From NCBI GenBank assembly GCA_964429135.1, contig CAYSAU010000005.1:1-64000 (forward strand): DNA of 64,000 bases, read 5' to 3'. The stretch is from CAZSDU01 sp964429135. GTDB taxonomy: Bacteria > Bacteroidota > Bacteroidia > Bacteroidales > FEN-979. Both the position numbers and the translations under genes were made by a program. Of this stretch, positions 58,608 to 64,000 are shown one piece after another (the stretch's first letter is position 1; every line of letters starts with the position of its first letter). Below the pieces are notes generated by a model. It was not told the DNA's origin. It saw only the letters and a list, made by a program, of their open reading frames with translations, and searched no databases.

Positions 58608-60668
58608 ATGGACATACAATATTTAGGAGAACATTTATGGCCTGGAATGCTGGGCAGATTTTTGGTCGCACTCAGTTTTATCTTTGCTCTTTTTTCTTTG
58701 ATTTTTTACTTGTTCTCCTTTTATTCGAAAACCGGACAACAAAAAATATTGTATCCGCTTGGGCGAATTTTTTATTTTCTCCATATACTTGGCCTTTTCT
58801 CCGCCGCCTTTATATTGTATTACCTCATTTTTTATCATTATTTTGAATATGCTTATGTCTGGCAGTATTCCTCGCGATCATCCTCTTTATCTTACATAAT
58901 TTCCTGCTTTTGGGCTGGACAGGAAGGCAGTTTTCTGATCTGGGCAATGGCCCAGTCACTGTTCGGATTGATCCTGATATTCACTGCCGGGAAGTGGGAA
59001 AAACCAGCCATGATCTTCATTGCTTTATCCCAGTTATTTCTGACTTCGATGCTGCTTGGAATAAACATTTTCGGAATAAGAATCGGAGAAAATCCGTTTA
59101 TTCTGTTGAGAGAGTCCATCGGGTCGGTAAGTGGAACAATCTTTTCAAAGCCAGATTACCTGAGTATGATTACGGATGGAAATGGAATGAATCCTTTGCT
59201 TGAGAATTTCTGGATGACCATCCACCCTCCGATGCTTTTTCTTGGTTACGCGGCATCTGTGGTACCCTTCGCCTATGGGATGGCTTCTTTGTTAATGAAG
59301 GATTATTCTGGCTGGATAAGACCGGTACTCCCCTGGATATTAACATCGCTTTTCTTTCTGGGTGCAGGAATTTTACTAGGTGGAGCGTGGGCATATGTGT
59401 CGCTTACTTTCGGGGGATTCTGGTCATGGGATCCGGTTGAAAATTTATCTCTGGTACCCTGGATGACACTGATTGCCGGTCTTCATTTTCTACTGACCGC
59501 AAAAAAACAGCATTATTCCCTGTTTTTTGCTTATCTGTTCATTGGATTATCTTATGTACTGGTATTATATGCCAGTTTTCTTACCAGAAGTGGGATGCTG
59601 GCGGATTCATCCGCTCATGCATTCGGAGATAACGGAATGAAACGTCAACTGCTGCTTTTTTTATTGATTTTTCTGGCCTTGATGATTTTTAATATTTTTC
59701 ATCATTTCCGGGCATTTCATGAAAAGAGAAATGATTCACTGTTTTCCCGGGAGTTCTGGATTTTTACGGGTGCCATCGTCATGGTAATGGCAGCATTTCA
59801 AATTCTTTTTTCCACCTCTATTCCTGTCGTCAATAGCATTCTGGGGATTCGCCTCGCCCCTCCAGTCGATAGATCAGGCTTCTACATCCTATGGCAGTTG
59901 CCTTTTGCCATGCTGATCGCGGGATTAATTGGTTCTTCGCAATATCATAACATGGCCGTCAATCAGTTCAGAACAATGTTTCGTCATCTGTTTCTCCCTA
60001 TTACCTTAACGGCTTTGCTTTGCTTTCTGTTAGTATTTTCAGGAGTACTGACCCGACTGAATTACCTGTTACTGATGGTTTTCATTTTATTTGCAATGAT
60101 TTCGTCTTTTATCAGTCTGTTTTTCAAAACATCAGGACAGAAAAATATGGGAGCGGGATTAACCCATATTGGGTTTCTTTTTTTTCTCGCAGGTGTTGTT
60201 CTTACCTTCTCAAATGCTACTATTCTTTCATCCAATACTTCTCGTTATAATCTGGGTGATGAAAGAAGCAATGCTGAGAATCTGATGCTTGTCCGTCATG
60301 ATACGCTTTCCATGAGTGGTTTTTTCGTCACCTATGTCGGCCATACCCGAAATAGGAACCTGACGGAATATCAGCTGGATTTTCTGAAATTCCGTGATGG
60401 AAAGTATGCTCATGAATTTTCGCTTTATCCTTCAGTAAACAGTAATCCTAGTATGGGTAACGTTCATAATCCTGATACCAAGCATTTCTTGAGCCGTGAT
60501 TATTACACCTACATTTCCCAGTTAGGTGAAAACCCCGATTATATCGTTATTAAAGTTATCATGAACCCATACATTAATATCCTTTGGGGAGGAGCACTTC
60601 TGATGCTGCTTGGCTTTATGATCGCGATGAGAAAAAGGATGCGGTCAAACGACACTAATAATACCTGA
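58608..60668 (+). CDS. ccmF: Heme lyase subunit CcmF (cytochrome c maturation)
   Basis: 686 residues with about fifteen transmembrane helices. CWAGQEGSFLIWAMAQ, the heme-side WMTIHPPMLFLGY, and the tryptophan-rich WWD segment GFWSWDPVENLSLVPW, followed by SFLTRSGMLADSSAHAF, are CcmF/CcsA-family signatures; length and layout fit CcmF. It attaches heme to apocytochrome c in the periplasm. No other ccm gene lies in the window, so the gene is alone here; its 3' end overlaps the convergent MORN gene by 14 bases. Confidence 0.92.
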   Translation: MDIQYLGEHLWPGMLGRFLVALSFIFALFSLIFYLFSFYSKTGQQKILYPLGRIFYFLHILGLFSAAFILYYLIFYHYFEYAYVWQYSSRSSSLSYIISCFWAGQEGSFLIWAMAQSLFGLILIFTAGKWEKPAMIFIALSQLFLTSMLLGINIFGIRIGENPFILLRESIGSVSGTIFSKPDYLSMITDGNGMNPLLENFWMTIHPPMLFLGYAASVVPFAYGMASLLMKDYSGWIRPVLPWILTSLFFLGAGILLGGAWAYVSLTFGGFWSWDPVENLSLVPWMTLIAGLHFLLTAKKQHYSLFFAYLFIGLSYVLVLYASFLTRSGMLADSSAHAFGDNGMKRQLLLFLLIFLALMIFNIFHHFRAFHEKRNDSLFSREFWIFTGAIVMVMAAFQILFSTSIPVVNSILGIRLAPPVDRSGFYILWQLPFAMLIAGLIGSSQYHNMAVNQFRTMFRHLFLPITLTALLCFLLVFSGVLTRLNYLLLMVFILFAMISSFISLFFKTSGQKNMGAGLTHIGFLFFLAGVVLTFSNATILSSNTSRYNLGDERSNAENLMLVRHDTLSMSGFFVTYVGHTRNRNLTEYQLDFLKFRDGKYAHEFSLYPSVNSNPSMGNVHNPDTKHFLSRDYYTYISQLGENPDYIVIKVIMNPYINILWGGALLMLLGFMIAMRKRMRSNDTNNT

Positions 60669-61314
60669 CATCCTTGATGTTCCCGTATTTAGTGTAGAAA
60701 GTCCATTTCCCGCTGCGGCGACCAAAGCTGAACTGTCCTTCAAGTTCTGTCTTGCCATCACGGAAATGCTTGATAACGGGTCCTGTGTAGGGTACCCCAT
60801 CAAGGTATTTGACCGGACCTCCGCGTAATCTTTCCCATTCAACAGGAAGTTGTTTTCTGGGTGTGACTTGTTTTTCAGTAACATTTTTTGATGCTGGTTT
60901 CTTTTCGGGAACAACGGTTTCCTGAGGCAGCGTATCTGTTTTGACTTCAACTTCCGGATTGCCGTCATTGCCCAGACGTTTACCCATTTTATAGATTTCC
61001 GTAACGTCCGGTTGCCCATTTTCTTTCCAATAACTCCAGGTACCTTCTTTAAGCCCATCTGTGAATTGACCTTCCATTTTTTTCTGTCCGGTCGGATAGT
61101 AATATGTCCAGATTCCTTCTTTTAACCCGTTTTTGACTTCACCTTCGAACTCCACTTTTCCTGCTACATAAGAAATGACCTCACCGGTAAAGGGTTTAGC
61201 TTCATTGACGAGGTAAAAGAGTCCGTTACGATCCTGTAACTGATCGAAGTTGACTTTTTTTGCTGCACACCCTGCCAGGGCAAGCAGTAATACGAATAAG
61301 TAAATCTTTTTCAT
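60655..61314 (-). CDS. MORN-repeat lipoprotein
   Basis: 219 residues, lipobox ALAGC (Cys16). MORN-like repeats recur: KPFTGEVISYVAGKVEFEGE, LKEGIWTYYYPTGQKKMEGQ, LKEGTWSYWKENGQPDV and, after a Lys/Pro-rich linker (about 118-155), VPYTGPVIKHFRDGKTELEG and RSGKWTFYTKYGNIKDV. Such repeats appear in proteins often labelled YwqK-type antitoxin, without evidence for a toxin here. Probably a periplasmic structural or binding protein. Eight bases after pcm, same strand. Confidence 0.78.
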   Translation of the reverse strand: MKKIYLFVLLLALAGCAAKKVNFDQLQDRNGLFYLVNEAKPFTGEVISYVAGKVEFEGEVKNGLKEGIWTYYYPTGQKKMEGQFTDGLKEGTWSYWKENGQPDVTEIYKMGKRLGNDGNPEVEVKTDTLPQETVVPEKKPASKNVTEKQVTPRKQLPVEWERLRGGPVKYLDGVPYTGPVIKHFRDGKTELEGQFSFGRRSGKWTFYTKYGNIKDVRYY

Positions 61315-61322
61315 GGTCTATG

Positions 61323-61988
61323 TCATTTGTCCTTCGCCCTGTTTTCCAACATCGGCACAAAGCGAAATAAGCCGTGTTCTTTTTTTTCACAATTCATATT
61401 GGATATTTTCCTGTATGTGGTCATGATCTGCATATCTTCGCCCAGAGGGATAACCAGAATGCCTCCTATTTTCAGTTGTTCTATCAGAGGGTCTGGAACA
61501 AAGGGAGCGGCTGCAGTAACAATGATTTTATTAAATGGGGCAAAGGCGGGTAATCCCTTATATCCATCGCCATAAAAAACCTTTATCGGGGAGTAACCCA
61601 TTTTTTGAAGCTGTTTACTTGTTTTATCGAAAAGGGATTTTTGACGTTCAATGGAGAACACCCTGGCGCCCATTTCCATCAGAATACAAGCCTGGTAACC
61701 CGATCCTGTACCAATTTCCAGGACTTTGTCTCCTTTTTTAATGTCAAGCAGCTCACTTTGAAAGGCTACGGTATAAGGTTGTGATATCGTTTGACCGGCA
61801 CCGATAGGGAATGGCTTATCTTCATAGGCATATTCCAGGAAAGAGGAATCGAAAAAAAAGTGACGTGGAACCTTTTCCATAGCAGCCAGAACATTACGGT
61901 CAGTGATTCCCTTTTGTTTAATAGTTTCGATCAGGAGTTTTCTTAAACCCTGATGTCGGTATGCATCTACAAGACGATCTTCATTCAT
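61323..61988 (-). CDS. pcm: Protein-L-isoaspartate O-methyltransferase
   Basis: 221 residues from the ATG at 61988; a frame start at 62012 adds eight residues. PIGAGQTISQPYTVAFQSEL, KVLEIGTGSGYQACIL (SAM motif I), FYGDGYKGLP and IIVTAAAPFVPDPL are PCMT. It repairs isoaspartate by methylating it with SAM. One possible substrate is S11 (HNGCRP, see rpsK). Eight bases before the MORN lipoprotein gene, divergent from the oxidoreductase gene. Confidence 0.94.
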   Translation of the reverse strand: MNEDRLVDAYRHQGLRKLLIETIKQKGITDRNVLAAMEKVPRHFFFDSSFLEYAYEDKPFPIGAGQTISQPYTVAFQSELLDIKKGDKVLEIGTGSGYQACILMEMGARVFSIERQKSLFDKTSKQLQKMGYSPIKVFYGDGYKGLPAFAPFNKIIVTAAAPFVPDPLIEQLKIGGILVIPLGEDMQIMTTYRKISNMNCEKKEHGLFRFVPMLENRAKDK

Positions 61989-62043
61989 GAGCTCAGCCAG
62001 GAAATAAATCACGAAAATACTAAATTCAATCAGCCTAAAAAAT

Positions 62044-62051
62044 TACCTTTG
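62044..62051 (+). promoter_or_regulatory. Candidate -7 element for the Gfo/Idh/MocA gene
   Basis: TACCTTTG, exact match to TAnnTTTG, 15 bases before the ATG at 62067, giving a leader of only a few bases. No -33 TTG at the right spacing. Confidence 0.45.
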
Positions 62052-62066
62052 CAAAAAAAATGCTTT

Positions 62067-63050
62067 ATGTTGAAAATTGGTGTTCTGGGAGCAGGTCATC
62101 TGGGGAAAATCCATATCAATTGTTTGAAAGAAATAAAGGATTTTGACCTGGTCGGATTTTATGATCCTGATGAAATTGTGGCACAAAAAGTTGAAACGGA
62201 ATATAAGGTAAAAAAATTTCCTTCTATTGATGAACTGATCGATTCTGTGGACGTCATGGATATTATAACCCCAACCATTTCTCATTTCGATTGTGCTTCC
62301 CGTTCCCTGAAGAAATGTCGCCATGTCTTTATTGAAAAGCCTATTGTTACGAGTCTTAAACAGGCCAGGGATCTGATCAAAATTGCTGCAGAAGCCCATG
62401 TGAAAGTTCAGGTGGGACATGTGGAGAGGTTCAACCCGGCTTTTCTGGTTGCGGAAACTTTTCTTGACCGCCCGATGTTCATTGAAAGTCACCGCTTGTC
62501 ACAGTTTAACCCTCGCGGAACAGATGTTCCTGTCATCCTTGACTTGATGATTCATGACATAGACATTATCCTGAGCGTGGTTAAAAGTAATATCCGGAAA
62601 ATAAATGCCAGCGGAGTTGCCATTGTCAGTGATACCCCTGATATTGCCAACGCCCGTATCGAATTTGACAATGGATGTGTGGCTAACCTCACCGCGAGCA
62701 GGATTTCGTTGAAAAATATGCGTAAATCAAGGTTTTTCCAACGCGATGCCTATGTGTCTGTGGATTTTTTAAAAAAGGAAGTGGAAGTGGTGAGGATCAA
62801 AGATTTGGATGATACAGGTCAATCACCCCAGGGAATGATTTTGGAACTTGGCCCCGGGAAAGGATATAAACAGATTCTATTTGATAAACCTGAGATTAAA
62901 CCCCTCAATGCCATTAAAAAGGAACTTGAAAGTTTTCATTCGGCCATCGTCAACAATACCATCCCCTCCGTTACGATAAATGATGGTTACACTGCATTGG
63001 AAGTGGCTCACAAAATCATGGAAAAGATTGATCAAGCCGGAGCCCCTTAA
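62067..63050 (+). CDS. Gfo/Idh/MocA family NAD(P)-dependent oxidoreductase
   Basis: 327 residues from the ATG at 62067; the frame is open further upstream but that would overlap pcm. Rossmann motif KIGVLGAGHLGKIHINCL, then FYDPDE, HVFIEKPIVTSLKQA (the EKP motif of the family) and the catalytic region IRDLMIHDIDI-like (ILDLMIHDIDIILSV) with the conserved His. The family oxidises or reduces sugars and sugar derivatives such as UDP-GlcNAc or inositol; the substrate here is not evident. A divergent cell-wall-type neighbour is absent; the gene after it is a lipoprotein. Confidence 0.88.
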   Translation: MLKIGVLGAGHLGKIHINCLKEIKDFDLVGFYDPDEIVAQKVETEYKVKKFPSIDELIDSVDVMDIITPTISHFDCASRSLKKCRHVFIEKPIVTSLKQARDLIKIAAEAHVKVQVGHVERFNPAFLVAETFLDRPMFIESHRLSQFNPRGTDVPVILDLMIHDIDIILSVVKSNIRKINASGVAIVSDTPDIANARIEFDNGCVANLTASRISLKNMRKSRFFQRDAYVSVDFLKKEVEVVRIKDLDDTGQSPQGMILELGPGKGYKQILFDKPEIKPLNAIKKELESFHSAIVNNTIPSVTINDGYTALEVAHKIMEKIDQAGAP

Positions 63051-63153
63051 GCTGAGTTATGGTTAAATTTTTGTTAATTACTTTAATTGATTTTACAGAC
63101 AATATACCATTAAAACAACCGTTAAAAAATACAGGATAAAGCTACCCGTGCTT

Positions 63154-64000
63154 ATGACTTTTCGGAAACCTTCGCTACCCTTGCCTTTCCTCCTTTTCCT
63201 TCTTGCTTTTACGACAGCCTGTGAAAAATTCTCAGGGGATCAAACCATCCCTGCCTATTTATCCATCGATTCGATTTATTTATCCACTAATTATTCACTT
63301 CAGGGTACTGCCTCTCATTCGATTACCGATGCATGGGTATACGTGGATGATGATTTAATTGGTGCTTTTGAATTACCTGCCAGATTCCCTGTCCTGAAGA
63401 ATGGAAAACATACGGTTAGGATTCTGCCAGGGATTAAGAAAAATGGAATTTCAGCCACCCGGATCAATTATGAGTTCTATTCAGAGATTTCGAAACAGTA
63501 TATGTTTTCGGAAGACAGTACAACGAAACTCAACCTCCAGAAAACAACCTATACTGCTTCCACTGCATTTACCTGGATGGAAGATTTTGATAAAATTTCC
63601 ATTTCCCTCGATACCACAACGAGGAGTACTGCTTTTATACAGTTGACAAATGCTGGTTCTCCTCTGACTTTTGAGGGGTCGCATTCTGGGATGGTCGTTT
63701 TGGACACGGTCAGGGATTTTTTCGAATGTCAGACCCATAATGAATTTCCGATTCCTTATGCCCCGGTATTTCTGGAAATGAACTTCAATACATCCAACAT
63801 TCTGACCATCGGACTTATCCTTTACTCCACAACCAACATTTATACGGTTCCCATCATCAACCTGAACAAAACCAATGAAACCTGGAAAAAAATCTATATT
63901 GATCTAACCACTACCATGAATGCTTATCCCAATGTGTTTAGTTACCGTTTATATATGGGCACATTCAAAGATGCTGATGCTGAGGAGACCACTATTTTAT
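63154..64000 (+). CDS. Partial lipoprotein of unknown function (3' end beyond window)
   Basis: Open from ATG 63154 to the right edge (282 complete codons). Signal peptide with a lipobox (FTTAC, Cys23). Mature sequence starts QTIPAYLSIDSIYLSTN and has a first beta-domain (residues about 35-115, ITDAWVYVDDDLIGAFELPA, LKNGKHTVRILPGIKKNG) that resembles an extracellular Ig-like module, then a region with repeated Phe/Thr/Asn-rich strands. It belongs to no family I recognise. It follows the oxidoreductase by 103 bases with no clear promoter in between. Confidence 0.75.
   Translation, partial: MTFRKPSLPLPFLLFLLAFTTACEKFSGDQTIPAYLSIDSIYLSTNYSLQGTASHSITDAWVYVDDDLIGAFELPARFPVLKNGKHTVRILPGIKKNGISATRINYEFYSEISKQYMFSEDSTTKLNLQKTTYTASTAFTWMEDFDKISISLDTTTRSTAFIQLTNAGSPLTFEGSHSGMVVLDTVRDFFECQTHNEFPIPYAPVFLEMNFNTSNILTIGLILYSTTNIYTVPIINLNKTNETWKKIYIDLTTTMNAYPNVFSYRLYMGTFKDADAEETTIL

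Noticed and set aside
1..64000. tRNA, rRNA, CRISPR arrays, insertion sequences, prophage or toxin-antitoxin modules
   Set aside because: No cloverleaf with TTCGA-type T-loop, no spaced direct-repeat array, no transposase or integrase motif was found on either strand. The MORN protein's occasional antitoxin label is not supported by a neighbouring toxin.

Overview
The window comes from a chromosome of a Bacteroidota bacterium, probably order Bacteroidales or a close relative. The evidence is convergent. SecD and SecF are one polypeptide. DUF4290 and DUF4492 proteins are present. Secreted proteins carry BNR/PKD, LruC, OmpA/PD40 and SPOR modules. The MurA has Asp at the usual Cys position. Many genes are preceded by the Bacteroidota promoter type (-33 TTTG or TTG, then -7 TAnnTTTG) rather than by clear Shine-Dalgarno sites. 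I see no tRNA, rRNA, CRISPR array, insertion sequence or prophage. Base composition and coding style look uniform, so the window reads as core genome with lineage-specific envelope genes between.

Layout. 1-2849 (minus): 5' part of a large secreted BNR/PKD protein that runs off the left edge. 2949-6145 (minus): a cytochrome bd oxidase locus, DUF4492-cydA-cydB plus a 36-residue single-pass protein that may be a CydX-like subunit, closed by a strong hairpin. 6174-8069 (minus): lemA with two TPM-domain genes. 8109-10013: htpG. 10181-11200 (plus): ilvE. 11259-14391 (minus): purM-prfA-pyrF. 14415-20074 (minus): secDF followed by a TPR/PD40/OmpA protein with an unusual C-terminal domain. 20223-21220: two small genes. 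21394-23830 (plus): a polyamine pair, an arginine-decarboxylase-like enzyme and a deoxyhypusine-synthase-family protein. 23843-29929 (minus): DUF4290-murA-grpE-dnaJ-ABC ATPase-ABC permease. 30008-30919 (plus): an NTF2-plus-Cache lipoprotein. 30941-33259 (minus): a UvrD/PcrA helicase. 33466-36457 (plus): a small lipoprotein, an LruC-domain protein and a membrane-anchored TylF-like methyltransferase.

36458-54906 (plus): a 347-base gap with its own promoter and several RNA hairpins, then an uninterrupted str-S10-spc-alpha cluster (rpsL, rpsG, fusA, then rpsJ through rplQ, including secY, map, infA, rpmJ and rpoA), ended by a strong intrinsic terminator. rpmD and rpmJ are short but intact. 54954-64000: a beta-barrel/SPOR protein, a TPR protein coupled to an MTA phosphorylase, ccmF, a MORN lipoprotein with pcm, a Gfo/Idh/MocA oxidoreductase, and the start of a lipoprotein that runs off the right edge.

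The items most worth a second look are the structured, separately promoted RNA region upstream of rpsL (36483-36724), the degenerate retropepsin-like domain at the end of the OmpA protein (14415-14810), the decarboxylase/DHS-like pair lacking an adjacent agmatinase, the stand-alone Cache lipoprotein, the split LruC pair, and the tiny protein behind cydB. All domain calls are made by eye from motifs; no database search was possible.
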